Shown: positions 54,701 to 62,412, counted from the first letter of the stretch. The stretch is 64,000 bases of DNA from Actinomadura atramentaria DSM 43919 (GCF_000381885.1 NZ_KB907211.1:1-64000); one strand, 5' to 3'. Translations and numbers: made by a program. The notes: generated from the sequence alone by a model not told the origin.

Positions 54701-54942
54701 CAGTTCACCCGGCCCTTCCCGGCGGGCTTGCGCCAGCCGAGCGCGCCGAGCCGCCGCTCCTGCCGGTGCGACAGCGGACGGGGCAGGAAGGCGCTGGAGA
54801 CGGCCTCGGCGTCGATCGCGCTCGTGGACCGCATCGCCTGCACGTACGGCAGCCCCGTGGGGCCCTGCACGATGATGAACGACCGGACCGGGAGCCGCTG
54901 CAGCTCCCGGGACAACCGTCCGGCGAAGTCTTCCCAGTCCAC
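51697..54942 (-). CDS. TY-Chap/SseB-like protein with 600-residue linker and unknown C-terminal domain
   Basis: This 1081-residue protein has, in order: a TY-Chap-like domain at about 1-128 (MDWEDFAGRLSRELQRL, FIIVQGPTGLPYVQAMR, LDLVYQAG); an SseB-like domain at about 169-281 (LEAELTAARRRGDETAYLALLAGATLCLPVPG, FVLGFSSPDAMDRSL, LAVDPGLPSAAYLDSDTV); and an Ala/Pro/Ser/Thr/Gly linker at about 282-900, first PGTGTPGTG-like, then PSTPPA-like. A globular end follows at about 915-1081, with GYVHRMKDVAALTTP, GLGLTYEGSPFSAADDTIHVLRWP and GGWVIEKAPFPGSGYAPGDG. The last part is unrecognised. GTG 54942 has GGGAG just upstream. The gene overlaps the 126-residue gene downstream. Confidence 0.82.
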   Translation of the reverse strand: MDWEDFAGRLSRELQRLPVRSFIIVQGPTGLPYVQAMRSTSAIDAEAVSSAFLPRPLSHRQERRLGALGWRKPAGKGRVNWSHRLDMPARMRLTPAQSAEVDRLADRMVGAFRDVYGVQSPLDLVYQAGRTSGDGGGLALPGLGLPLAIPEAEQTTAEAVGFVPEPQGTDLEAELTAARRRGDETAYLALLAGATLCLPVPGEPGSEAADQFATAKFGDGTFVLGFSSPDAMDRSLRGQAVHHRPATLAELARRWPDPRWGLAVDPGLPSAAYLDSDTVAETAGGTRDASAAPDAGTSRAGTPDVGTPDVGTPGTATPGTRMPGTGAPGTGTLGTGTPGAGTPGTGTPGTGPSDAATPGRTPAASPSTPPAAPPNTASGTTTPDVMPGTRTPATPGALGARMPGAHGARTPAVPSTPSTPSTPSTSAPSAPTSPATSAPATPATPRSAPAAAPPSNPPAATPSTPPAASPGTPSSAPPSTPRGAPSSTPSPAPRATPPVTPAAAPAAAQPGTPSTTPPGTPSAAQPGTPPAAPPDASPAGSPRTPPAAVPSAPAAGGRSGAADGEPPSVRTAPLPVVSPPPAPEPEDKRVAGRSMRPAASASPGTPSAASPEAGRRGAHAGRHSAAPTPDESGLPGSGPTSAPNAAPAAGRNGAVQPDAPRRAAEPSGPSVTRRDAPARNPELSPAATTPDPIRAVTARPADAPAQPAQSPARPQPPRSEPAHARPAPSEATPGEPARIRPAHARPLPADAAHTQPAESPGRTRTDPPPSDPGYAGRTPSTPSTPGTLARAESPREAARARHASPAPSYGAPSRTEPTPPAPGAKPASGTSPAAPSRPASPSTPPGSSAPAGPSTPARPSTPASPATPARPSTPGSPSTPGAEPADAADAAGAKSGAGAAWSGIVRAAPPRGARPVAADYVVMQKVLRPEHVRHYVEGGYHLVAGYVHRMKDVAALTTPAEVVRGLGLTYEGSPFSAADDTIHVLRWPAVKPALFRTPLGGIDEWSMEIIPGGWVIEKAPFPGSGYAPGDGPPIPEFKIESQRLPHEAEIYRIDRTGATTPVARFDADRLAWRRLAAGGAR

Positions 54943-55004
54943 TCCCGCTCCCGCCTTCGTCGAAACGCCCTAGCGAACGGTAGCCGCCCGGGACGGTTGG
55001 TGCG

Positions 55005-56216
55005 TCATTCGGGCGGGGAGCCGGGCAGGACGTCCGCGCGCACCGGCGCCCACACCCCGCCGATCGCGTCGTACACCGCGACGGGGGCGGCGGCGGGCTC
55101 GCGCCCCTCGGCGGCGTCGACGCGCCACAGCCGCGTGCCGTGCGGCGGCTGCAGGACGGGGACGTCCGGCGCGGGCGGCGGCGCGGGCGCGGGCACCAGC
55201 GGCGCGTCCGGCCGCTGCCGCGCCGCCAGCCGCGCGACCGCCGCCGCGTCCAGCAGCACCTCGCTCGCCAGCCCGGGGTTCACGGCGAGCTGCCAGGACG
55301 GGTCGGGCCACGCGGCGGCCAGCTCGCCGAACGACGTCCGCCGGAACGGCCCCGGCGGCACCCCGTCCTTCGACATCGCCGCGGGCGAGGTGAACACCGC
55401 GACGTACGTCCCCCCGCCGATCGAGATCAGCGGGAACCCGTGCGGCTCCTCCGGCCCGCCCGCGCCGGGCAGGACGAGGTCCGCGCCGCGCAGCAGGTCG
55501 AAGTACGCGCCGTGGTCGCCGCGCCGCCGCGCGTCGGCGAGGAACGGCTCCAGGTCCCCGGCGGGCGCGGTCTCCGGCGGGGGCGGCGGCGCGTCCGGGA
55601 CGGGCGCGCCGAGCGGCGCGGCCCCCGCGACCGCCAGCACGGCCGCCGCGTCCGGGTGCGCGGACCCGTTCACGCGGCGGCGCGGCTCCTCGCGGGCCGC
55701 CGGGACGGCGACGGGCGCGTCCTCGCGCACCGCCGCCTCGGCGAGCACCGCCGACGTCGAGCGGCGCTCGGCGACCCGCGCCGGGTCCGCGACGTCGATG
55801 CCGAAGTCCAGCAGCTCGATCAGCCCGGTGCCGTGCCGGTGGAACGACTCGTACACCAGGTCCGACGGCCGCCGGACGCCCTGCACGTCGCGCAGCGCCG
55901 TCACCATCACCTCGGCCAGCCGCGCGTGGTCGGCGGCCGTCGCGAACGCGGGCAGCTCCGTCCACCAGTTGCGGGGCGCGGGGTCGGCGGGCGGCCGCCA
56001 GCCCGCCTCGCTCATGACCTCCTCGTCCGCGAGGGTGAGGGCGAGCGGTCCGTCGAGGAAGTTGTTGCTCACCGCCTCGGCGTACAGCCGGTCCGGCTCG
56101 CGCATCGCCTGCACGTAGTGCCGGCTCTCGTCGCGCTCGCGCACGATGAGGATGGTGTCCCGGTCGAGACCCGCCAGCTCGCGCCCCAGCCGGCGGGTGA
56201 ACTCGGACCACTCCAA
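55005..56216 (-). CDS. TY-Chap/SseB-like paralogue without C-terminal domain
   Basis: The 403-residue protein aligns with the first 290 residues of its downstream neighbour. It has a TY-Chap-like domain (LEWSEFTRRLGRELAGL, LIVRERDESRHYVQAMREPDRLYAEAVSNNFLDG, SDLVYESFHRH) and, at about 220-330, an SseB-like domain (LEPFLADARRRGDHGAYFDLLRGADLVLPGAGG, YVAVFTSPAAMSKDG, LAVNPGLASEVLLDAAAVA). It ends LWRVDAAEGREPAAAPVAVYDAIGGVWAPV. TTG 56216 is chosen because AAGGAG is 8 nt upstream and the paralogue begins at the aligned Met-Asp-Trp; GTG 56225 overlaps the ribosome site. It lies 62 nt before the giant gene. Confidence 0.75.
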   Translation of the reverse strand: MEWSEFTRRLGRELAGLDRDTILIVRERDESRHYVQAMREPDRLYAEAVSNNFLDGPLALTLADEEVMSEAGWRPPADPAPRNWWTELPAFATAADHARLAEVMVTALRDVQGVRRPSDLVYESFHRHGTGLIELLDFGIDVADPARVAERRSTSAVLAEAAVREDAPVAVPAAREEPRRRVNGSAHPDAAAVLAVAGAAPLGAPVPDAPPPPPETAPAGDLEPFLADARRRGDHGAYFDLLRGADLVLPGAGGPEEPHGFPLISIGGGTYVAVFTSPAAMSKDGVPPGPFRRTSFGELAAAWPDPSWQLAVNPGLASEVLLDAAAVARLAARQRPDAPLVPAPAPPPAPDVPVLQPPHGTRLWRVDAAEGREPAAAPVAVYDAIGGVWAPVRADVLPGSPPE

Positions 56217-56320
56217 CAAGATCACTCCTTATGCCCGCGGGCGGCCCCCCTGAGCCGCGCGGAACCAGGTCCCGAGGTCCCGATGATTGCCGCCCCGGAC
56301 TCCTTCTGGCAAACCGGCGG

Positions 56321-57895
56321 TCACCCCCGCGGCGGGTCGCGGCGGAGCGCGGCGAGGGCCGCGCGGAGGCGCGCCGCGTCGTCCCCGGCCCGCTCCAGCG
56401 CGGCCTCCAGGCGGTTCAGGACGGCGTGCCGCTCGACGCCCGCGTCCAGCAGCGCCTGTGCCGCGTCCCACAGCTCGGGCGGGTCCCCGGCCCACAGCCG
56501 GACGGTGAGGCGCTCGCGCGCGTCGAGCTCGTCCGCCGACGCGCCGGGACGGTCGAACTCGAGCATCACGCGCCGGTCGCCGGGGTCGGACGGGTCGAGC
56601 GCCCCGAAGTCCACCTCGCGGCCCGCCACCTGATGCCGCCCCGTCAGGAACGGCAGCGCGAACGCCCGGCGCGGCAGGGCCTCCAGGTCGCCGTCCGGCA
56701 GCAGGCGGTTCACCAGGTCCCGGTCCAGGCCGGACGCCGCCGGGTCGCGGTAGGCGGCGGCGAACGCCTCCGTCGCGTCCCACACCGCGTCCAGCGTCGC
56801 GCGCACGCCCTCGTCCGGCAGGCCCGTCCGGCGGCCCGCCCACCGCACCCACGACGCCAGGACGTGCGGGACGGCCTCCTGCTCGGCGGGCGACAGCAGC
56901 ACCTTGCGGGGCAGCCAGTCCAGCAGGAACATCTCGGCCTTCAGCGGGCTGACGCGCAGCGGGCGGCCGAAGTCGCGGACGCAGCCGTAGTCGATGATCC
57001 GGTCCACGCAGCGGCCCGCCGCCGACAGGTCCGACAGGCCCTCGGCCTCGTCCGACGCGAGGAACCGCGCGGCGAGCGTCGCCCGCCGGTCCGCGCCGGG
57101 GACGTCCGGGCGCGGCGGCCGCCCGCCCGCGGGCAGCGCCCGCAGCCGCGCGCGCAGCAGGGCGTGCTTGGCGGCGAACGTGTCCGCGACGGGCGGGTCG
57201 GGGACCTCCGCGGTGCGCTCCAGCGCCCGGTCCAGCCGCGCCCGCGCCGCCGCCGGGTCGATGTCGCCGAACCGCATCAGGGGGTGGTCGCGGTCCTCGG
57301 CGCGGCACTGGTCGAGCAGCCGGTCGACGCGCGAGGACACCCACGCGTCCCGGACCATCCCGTACGCCGGGACGCGCCCGTCCGTCTCGGACTTCGCCAT
57401 GTCCACGGACACGACGAGCGCGTGCCGGTCCGCGCCGCCGTAAGAGAAGACGCAGACGAGCGATTCCTGGTCGCCGTAGACGTCACCGGACACGTAACAG
57501 CCCTCGGGCGTAGCCGTCCCGACGAGGTCAGCCCACGGCGGCCGCGCGACGCCCCGCTCCCGCAGCCGCGCCGCCGCCTTCTCCGCCGCCGCGGCCTGCC
57601 CCGGCGTCCCGAGGCACGCGACGCCGGTGAGCAGTGCCAGCGCGGCGGGCGTCCCGGCGTCGGCCGCGTACCGGACGAGACCCTCGCCGACGACCTCCTC
57701 CACGTCGCCGTCCGCGACGCGCCGCCCCCACCACGAGCCGAGGACGTCCGAGACGATCAACTCCGCGTCCAGGGGACCGCGCACGGCCAGCAGCTCGCGG
57801 GCGTGCCGCAGCATCCCCTCGTAGATCAACGACATCTCGTCGGCGGGGCGGGGCGGGCGTCCCCCCGCGGAACGGCGGCTGCTCCGGGGACTCAC
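56321..57895 (-). CDS. Hypothetical 524-residue protein
   Basis: I do not recognise a family. From GTG 57895 it encodes 524 residues: a helical N-terminal part (MSLIYEGMLRHARELLAVRGPLDAELIVSDVLGSWWGRRV), LLTGVACLGTPGQAAAAEKAAARLRERG, a beta-like SLVCVFSYGGADRHALVVSVDMAKSE, and a long alpha-helical remainder with FGDIDP, LLDWLPRKVLLSP and WAGRRTGLPDEG. No membrane helices are seen. ATG 57835 is an alternative start. It is transcribed toward the TY-Chap genes about 105 nt away and may be their partner. Confidence 0.7.
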   Translation of the reverse strand: MSPRSSRRSAGGRPPRPADEMSLIYEGMLRHARELLAVRGPLDAELIVSDVLGSWWGRRVADGDVEEVVGEGLVRYAADAGTPAALALLTGVACLGTPGQAAAAEKAAARLRERGVARPPWADLVGTATPEGCYVSGDVYGDQESLVCVFSYGGADRHALVVSVDMAKSETDGRVPAYGMVRDAWVSSRVDRLLDQCRAEDRDHPLMRFGDIDPAAARARLDRALERTAEVPDPPVADTFAAKHALLRARLRALPAGGRPPRPDVPGADRRATLAARFLASDEAEGLSDLSAAGRCVDRIIDYGCVRDFGRPLRVSPLKAEMFLLDWLPRKVLLSPAEQEAVPHVLASWVRWAGRRTGLPDEGVRATLDAVWDATEAFAAAYRDPAASGLDRDLVNRLLPDGDLEALPRRAFALPFLTGRHQVAGREVDFGALDPSDPGDRRVMLEFDRPGASADELDARERLTVRLWAGDPPELWDAAQALLDAGVERHAVLNRLEAALERAGDDAARLRAALAALRRDPPRG

Positions 57896-57979
57896 ACCGT
57901 CCAGCTTCGCAGATCCCCGCCCCCGCCCCGTCCACCCGACCCCCGCCCGACCCGCGCGCACCCCCTCTAAGCTGGGCGC

Positions 57980-58159
57980 ATGCCCACGACCGTCCGCCTG
58001 GCCCAGTCCCCGGAGGCCGACGCCCTCCTCTCCCGCAGCCCCCTCGCCGCCCTCACCGGAATGCTGCTCGACCAGCACACACGCGGATGTATGTTCCGCT
58101 CATGGGCGAACGGGACGACCTGGTCCAACGGGCGCACTGGGGAGACCTCTCCGGGCTGA
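57980..58159 (+). pseudogene. Truncated HhH-GPD base-excision repair gene, interrupted by the element
   Basis: The first 33 codons, MPTTVRLAQSPEADAL LSRSPLAALTGMLLDQ, match the start of an actinobacterial HhH-GPD-type base excision DNA repair protein whose natural sequence continues LLDQQ. At 58077 the match ends, and the frame goes on for 26 unrelated codons to a stop at 58159. The recombinase gene begins 10 nt later, so the break is the left junction of the integrated element. TAAGCT (57968-57973) is a -10 box 6 nt before the ATG. The rest of the gene should lie beyond the right end. Confidence 0.85.
58061..58087. other. Left attachment junction (attL)
   Basis: The chromosomal sequence ends within ATGCTGCTCGACCAGCA (58061-58077), and the integrase start follows at 58087. 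The exact crossover dinucleotide cannot be fixed without attR or an empty site. Confidence 0.65.
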
Positions 58160-59727
58160 ACCTGGCGGGACTGGTCCGGCTCTCCTTCGAGTCGGACGCC
58201 GCTGAGAGCGCCGCAGAGCGCCGTTCGGGCGCGTACATGTCCGGGCGGGACATCAAGGGCAGGGACGAGCAGGAGAAGGACTGTCGGGCGTACGTGGAGA
58301 GCCGGGGCGGCTCGTACGTCCACACCTACGAGGAACCCGACACGAGCGCGTTCAAGCGCAGGCGGGTCGTGCTCCCGGACGGGCGCACCGCGTACCGCGT
58401 CGTCCGGCCGGTGTTCGAGGGCGCGCTCGAAGACCTCAAGCGGGGCGCGACCCCGGACGGCCGCCGCCTCGACGGCATCGTCGTCTACGACATCGACCGC
58501 CTCACCCGCGACAACCGGCATCTTGAGGACGCCATCGAGGTCGTCCAGCACTTCAACCGGCCGATCCTCGACATCACCGGGACGCTCGACCTCCTGACCG
58601 ACAACGGCCGGACGGTCGCGCGCATCGTGGTCGCGACCTACAACAAGCAGTCGGCGGACACGGCGCGGCGGGTGAAGCGCAAGCACCGCGCGCTCGAACA
58701 GGCGGGCATCCCGACCGGCGGACGTCGTCCGTTCGGCTGGAAGGCGGACAAGCGGACGCTCGAACCGGCGGAGGCCGAGATCATCCGGGCCAGCGCGCGG
58801 CGCATCATCGAGGGCGCGCCACTGTCCGCCATCGTGGCCGACTGGAACGAGCGAGGGTTCACGACTCCGCTGGGGAACAAGTGGGTCCGGACGACCGTCA
58901 AGAACGTCTTCCGCAATCCCCGGATCTGCGGCTACCGGTCGCGGAACGTCCGCGAGATCCATCCCGAGACGGGCAAGGAATCGTGGCGCGTCGAAGTCGT
59001 CACGAACGAGGAAGGCGAACCGGTCATCGGCCAGTTCGAGCCGATCATCTCGGTTCAGGAATGGGAGGCGGTCACCGCGCTCATCGGCAGCAACCCGCTG
59101 CACGGGCGAGGGGTGAACAGCCGGACGTACCTGTTCACGGGAACGCTGCGCTGCGGCAAACCGGAATGCGGTGCGAAACTGCGCGCGCTCAAGGCGCACG
59201 CGAGCCGGACGAAGACGCCCGGCCTGTTCTACTACGCATGTCCGTCCAAGGGCTCGGGCGGCTGCGGGGGAGTCAGCATCCCCGGTCCCAAAGTCGATCT
59301 GGTCCTCACCGAAATGGTCATTGCCAAGTACGAGGAGGAGGCGCGGCGGCGCGGGGGAGCGGACGAGGCTCCGGAGATCTGGCCGCGCGAGGAGGAGTTG
59401 CGGCAGGTCCGCGACGACATCAAGGACCTGACGGCGGCATGGCGGGCGCGTCCGCGCCGCATCTCGTCCGCCCGGTACTTCGAGCAGTTGCCCGGACTTG
59501 AACGCGAGGAACAGGGACTCGTCGCCGAACGCGAGGCGTGGATGGCGCGTACCTACTCGGCGGTGGCGCGTCCGGTGGACCTGCGCGAGCGGTGGTCGGG
59601 CCTGACGCTTCCCGAGAAGCGCGCGTACATCGAGGAGGCACTGATCTCCGTCCTCGTCCATCCCGCGAACGGCAAGACCCGATGGAACCCCGACCGCCTT
59701 GAACCCCTCTGGCGCGAAGCCGAGTGA
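58087..59727 (+). CDS. Large serine recombinase (integrase)
   Basis: The 546-residue product (or 541 from ATG 58102) is a large serine recombinase. The catalytic Ser is in GLVRLSFESDAAES. A resolvase domain follows with DEQEKDCRAYVESRGG and IVVYDIDRLTRDNRHLEDAI, then a recombinase domain (GIPTGGRRPFGWKADKRTLEPAEAEIIRASARRII, TVKNVFRNPRICGYR). A zinc ribbon (GTLRCGKPECGAKL, YYACPSKGSGGCGG) and a coiled-coil tail complete it. It integrates the element by one-step recombination in the HhH-GPD gene. Neither start has a strong ribosome site. Confidence 0.93.
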   Translation: MYVPLMGERDDLVQRAHWGDLSGLNLAGLVRLSFESDAAESAAERRSGAYMSGRDIKGRDEQEKDCRAYVESRGGSYVHTYEEPDTSAFKRRRVVLPDGRTAYRVVRPVFEGALEDLKRGATPDGRRLDGIVVYDIDRLTRDNRHLEDAIEVVQHFNRPILDITGTLDLLTDNGRTVARIVVATYNKQSADTARRVKRKHRALEQAGIPTGGRRPFGWKADKRTLEPAEAEIIRASARRIIEGAPLSAIVADWNERGFTTPLGNKWVRTTVKNVFRNPRICGYRSRNVREIHPETGKESWRVEVVTNEEGEPVIGQFEPIISVQEWEAVTALIGSNPLHGRGVNSRTYLFTGTLRCGKPECGAKLRALKAHASRTKTPGLFYYACPSKGSGGCGGVSIPGPKVDLVLTEMVIAKYEEEARRRGGADEAPEIWPREEELRQVRDDIKDLTAAWRARPRRISSARYFEQLPGLEREEQGLVAEREAWMARTYSAVARPVDLRERWSGLTLPEKRAYIEEALISVLVHPANGKTRWNPDRLEPLWREAE

Positions 59728-59732
59728 ACGTG

Positions 59733-59764
59733 CGACGGGAACCCTCGTTGGAGGGTTCCCGTCG
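59733..59764 (+). terminator. Terminator of the integrase gene
   Basis: A perfect 14-bp stem (59733-59746 with 59751-59764) with a GTTG loop begins 5 nt after the integrase stop. Confidence 0.85.
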
Positions 59765-59997
59765 TCGCGTTCGTTCGCGTGGCGTGTGAACGATGGCGGT
59801 GATCCGTCTCCATCTCGCCTCGCTCCACCGGGGAGCGCGCGCCGCTTGGCGACGCGCCCATTCACGATCTCGTTCGTCCAGTTCGGGCGTTCGGCATCAC
59901 CTGCCTTCCCTCACGCTCGGTGCTCGTCTGCGTCTTCGTCTACGGCTCGCCTACGCGCCCTACGTGCAGGCGCGCGCGAGACGTGGACGTAGACGAG
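59765..59997. other. Convergent spacer with a long inverted repeat
   Basis: No gene is supported. A perfect 9-bp inverted repeat TCGTCTACG (59936-59944) / CGTAGACGA (59988-59996) encloses 43 nt just past the translocase stop. It could end the transfer operon or be a transfer site. No obvious 8-bp TRS repeats were seen. Confidence 0.45.
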
Positions 59998-61764
59998 TTA
60001 CGGAGAGTCATTGTTGGCAGCGCGCCAGTGCCCGCGTGAGACCTGGGTGACGCGGCCGGTGTCGGCGAGTTCGCGGAGGCGTTGGTAGACCCAGGGGCGG
60101 CTTCGGCCGGTGGCCGCGATGAGGCGCGGGACGGTGCATCCGTCGTCGGGTGCTGCGGTGAGCATGTCCCACAGGACGGTGTCGGAGTCGTCGGTGCGGT
60201 GTTCCTCGGCGACGGGGGCTTGTTCGACGGCGTTGCGCGAGACGCTGTCGAGTTCGGGCCGGTGGTCGGCGTAGTGGTCGGCGGTACGGGCGACGGTCTG
60301 GTCGGTGAGCAGGTAGGCGCGGGCACGGCGGGGCGTGTCGTGGTCGGGCGCGTTGATGAGGAACTTGCCGGGCGCGTCAAGGGTGTGGGCGTGCCATCCG
60401 GCGTTGAGCATCCCCTGCCCGAGGATGAGGTCGACGTCCTTGCGTTCGCGGACGCGGAAGCTGATCCGCACGTCCATCTGCGAGCGGACCGCGCCCTTGC
60501 CCATCGCCTTCTGCGTCGGGCGTTGGGTGGCGGCGGCGAGGGTGACGGCGACGGCGCGTCCGCGTCGGGCGATGGAGTCGGTGTCGGGCATGGCGTCGGG
60601 TGCGTCGTCGGTGAGTTCGGCGTATTCGTCGATGACGATGACGAGCGCGGGCATGTCCGGGGACGGCTCCCACACGCGCCGTCCCTGCGCGGCGAGCGCG
60701 GATGCCCGCGCTTCGAGGACGGCGACGGCGTCGCGCAGCAGCATCCGGGCCTGTTCGGGCGTGGTGGCTAGCCGGTCGATGCAGGGTGCCCAGGGCTGGA
60801 GTTCCATGCCGCGCTTGAGGTCGATGGCCCACACGACTGCGTCAGGGCAGGCGACGAGGTTGCCCATGAGGACGTTGATCCCGCCGCTCTTGCCCGATCC
60901 GGCGACGCCCCCGATGAGCGCGTGACGGCGCAGGAACGACACGCGCGCGGCGGTGGCGTCCTCGAACGGTCCGAAGTCGATGGGCTCGGTGATCGAGGCG
61001 ACGGACGGTCCGGGCCAGGCGATGGCGTCGGCGTGCGGGTCGGTGTCGAGCACGCGCAGCTCGACGCGGTTGGCCTTGCCGTCGCGCGTCGGCGTGACGC
61101 GGACGGCTCCCCGGAACGTCCCGAGCGCCGATTCCAGCGCGGGGACCTTGCCGGTGGCGTCGGTGAGCGTCTGCCCCCGCGCGAGCGCGACGCGGGCGCG
61201 CCATCCCCACACGTCCGCCGTCGCCGACTGCACCGCCGAGCCGGGGAGCCCGATGGCGCGGGCGATGTCGGGCCAGGCGGCCAACTGCCGGTCCACGCGG
61301 ACGCGGGCGCGCCGCCGCCGGTGCGTCCACCACGGGACCGACAGGACGAGGCCGCCGCCGACGAGCAGCGCGGGCAGCGGCGTCCGCAGCGGCCCGAGCG
61401 CGACGGCCGCCGCCGTCCACGCGCCGCAGGAGAACGCCACCGCGGCGGCGTACAGGCGTTCGGCGCGCCGGGCGAGCCCGACCCGTTCGCCGACCGCGAC
61501 GAGCGCCGACGCCACGGCCGTGCCCGCGCCGAGAAGGAACGGCCACCATCCCGGATGTTCGAGCCGCAGGACGGCTGCACCGACAACGAGCGCAACAGCG
61601 AGGTTGAGCGGCGCGAGTTCGGACCGGTACCGCCACAGGACTCGTCCGAGAACGATGACGGCGAGGTCGGGAAGGCGCTCGTCCCCGTCGATGACGACGA
61701 CCGGTTGGAGCCCGTTGCGCCGCATGGCGCGCGCGTGGCGGCGCATCTTCCGGTTCCGGCTCAC
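59998..61764 (-). CDS. FtsK/TraB-like DNA translocase
   Basis: This 588-residue membrane ATPase belongs to the FtsK/SpoIIIE/TraB group that moves double-stranded DNA during actinomycete conjugation. It has N-terminal membrane helices (about 55-150), Walker A IGGVAGSGKSGG near 288, Walker B LVIVIDEYAEL, and the segment RSQMDVRISFRVRERKDVDLILGQGML. A C-terminal winged helix follows (DGCTVPRLIAATGRSRPWVYQRLRELADTGRV), as in TraB that binds TRS repeats. The start overlaps the upstream 109-residue gene (ATGA). It is the last gene of the transfer operon. Confidence 0.92.
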   Translation of the reverse strand: MSRNRKMRRHARAMRRNGLQPVVVIDGDERLPDLAVIVLGRVLWRYRSELAPLNLAVALVVGAAVLRLEHPGWWPFLLGAGTAVASALVAVGERVGLARRAERLYAAAVAFSCGAWTAAAVALGPLRTPLPALLVGGGLVLSVPWWTHRRRRARVRVDRQLAAWPDIARAIGLPGSAVQSATADVWGWRARVALARGQTLTDATGKVPALESALGTFRGAVRVTPTRDGKANRVELRVLDTDPHADAIAWPGPSVASITEPIDFGPFEDATAARVSFLRRHALIGGVAGSGKSGGINVLMGNLVACPDAVVWAIDLKRGMELQPWAPCIDRLATTPEQARMLLRDAVAVLEARASALAAQGRRVWEPSPDMPALVIVIDEYAELTDDAPDAMPDTDSIARRGRAVAVTLAAATQRPTQKAMGKGAVRSQMDVRISFRVRERKDVDLILGQGMLNAGWHAHTLDAPGKFLINAPDHDTPRRARAYLLTDQTVARTADHYADHRPELDSVSRNAVEQAPVAEEHRTDDSDTVLWDMLTAAPDDGCTVPRLIAATGRSRPWVYQRLRELADTGRVTQVSRGHWRAANNDSP

Positions 61765-62090
61765 CGGTGCCCCCGCTCGTCAGGCGGGAGGAACCCCTGC
61801 GCGCGCAGTTCGTCGCGCAGGTAGTACAGCGGGTCGGGCTCGGCGTCGTGGTGGGCGTGCAGGGTGGCGCGTGCGGCGGCGGCGAGGTCGGCGCGGGCGC
61901 GGCGCAGTTCTCCGGTCTCGGCGATGAGGATCGACGCGGCGGTGAGGGCGAGATCGAGTCGCAGCCACGCGGCCATCAGGCGCGGCATGGCTTCGGCCAG
62001 GTGGGCGAGGGTTTCGCGGGCGGTGCGGTTGCGGGTGCGGGCCTCCTGGAGGTCGAGCGTGAAGCGGCGGGACGGGTCGGGCACGGGCAT
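61761..62090 (-). CDS. Small helical transfer-operon protein
   Basis: The 109-residue product is mostly helical: RRFTLDLQEARTRNRTARETLAHLAEAMPRLMAAWLRLDLALTAASILIAETGELRRARADLAAAARATLHAHHD. No function is recognised, though similar proteins precede traB in actinomycete elements. ATG 62090 follows AAGGAGG directly, an excellent ribosome site. It overlaps the translocase gene by ATGA. Confidence 0.75.
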   Translation of the reverse strand: MPVPDPSRRFTLDLQEARTRNRTARETLAHLAEAMPRLMAAWLRLDLALTAASILIAETGELRRARADLAAAARATLHAHHDAEPDPLYYLRDELRAQGFLPPDERGHR

Positions 62091-62101
62091 CCCTCCTTCG
62101 G

Positions 62102-62287
62102 TCAGTGCTGGGTGAGGGTGAGCAGGGCGGCGACGACGCGGCGGATCTCGGGCGCGGCGTCCGTGGCGGCGAGGAAGAACCCGAACAGCAGGCACACGGC
62201 GATGTGCCAGACGCGCAGTCCGAGGTAGCGCCACAGGAACCACACTCCGACGCCTAGAACGGCGACGAGCGGAACCGTGACGGTCAT
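62102..62287 (-). CDS. Small SpdB-like membrane protein
   Basis: This 61-residue protein has two hydrophobic helices (VPLVAVLGVGVWFLWRYLGL and WHIAVCLLFGFFLAA) and ends AAPEIRRVVAALLTLTQH. Proteins of this pattern are common in AICE transfer operons, where Spd proteins aid spread of the element between mycelial compartments. The ATG overlaps the upstream small gene (ATGA). Confidence 0.75.
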   Translation of the reverse strand: MTVTVPLVAVLGVGVWFLWRYLGLRVWHIAVCLLFGFFLAATDAAPEIRRVVAALLTLTQH

Positions 62288-62412
62288 CGCGCGAGCGTCC
62301 TGCGGCGCCGCCAGCGGGCGCGGGCTCGGCACTTGCGGCAGCGCCGGTTGCCCGGCTCGCGGCGAGCGCCGCAGGGGCAGGCGAAGCCGGTGATGGCGAC
62401 GGGAAGGCGCAA
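62284..62412 (-). CDS. Tiny zinc-ribbon-like protein (42 residues)
   Basis: A TTG at 62412 opens a 42-residue frame, MRLPVAITGFACPCGARR and on, with CxC and CRKC cysteine pairs and a very basic end. Its stop overlaps the SpdB-like ATG (ATGA), and its start is 3 nt after the preceding stop, both typical of this operon. Similar CxC/CxxC mini-proteins occur in AICEs. The frame is short, so confidence is moderate. Confidence 0.55.
   Translation of the reverse strand: MRLPVAITGFACPCGARREPGNRRCRKCRARARWRRRRTLAR

Noticed and set aside
51697-54942. Frameshifted or chimeric gene because of the huge low-complexity part
   Set aside because: One frame stays open over the whole 3.2 kb, both ends carry coherent domains, and codon usage does not break, so a true long linker is more likely.
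56216-56225. GTG 56225 as the start of the second TY-Chap gene
   Set aside because: It lies inside the AAGGAG ribosome site. TTG 56216 has correct spacing and aligns with the paralogue start.
59765-59997. 8-bp TRS repeats of a TraB transfer site
   Set aside because: No repeated 8-mer comparable to known TRS was found by eye; only scattered GTTCG words are present.
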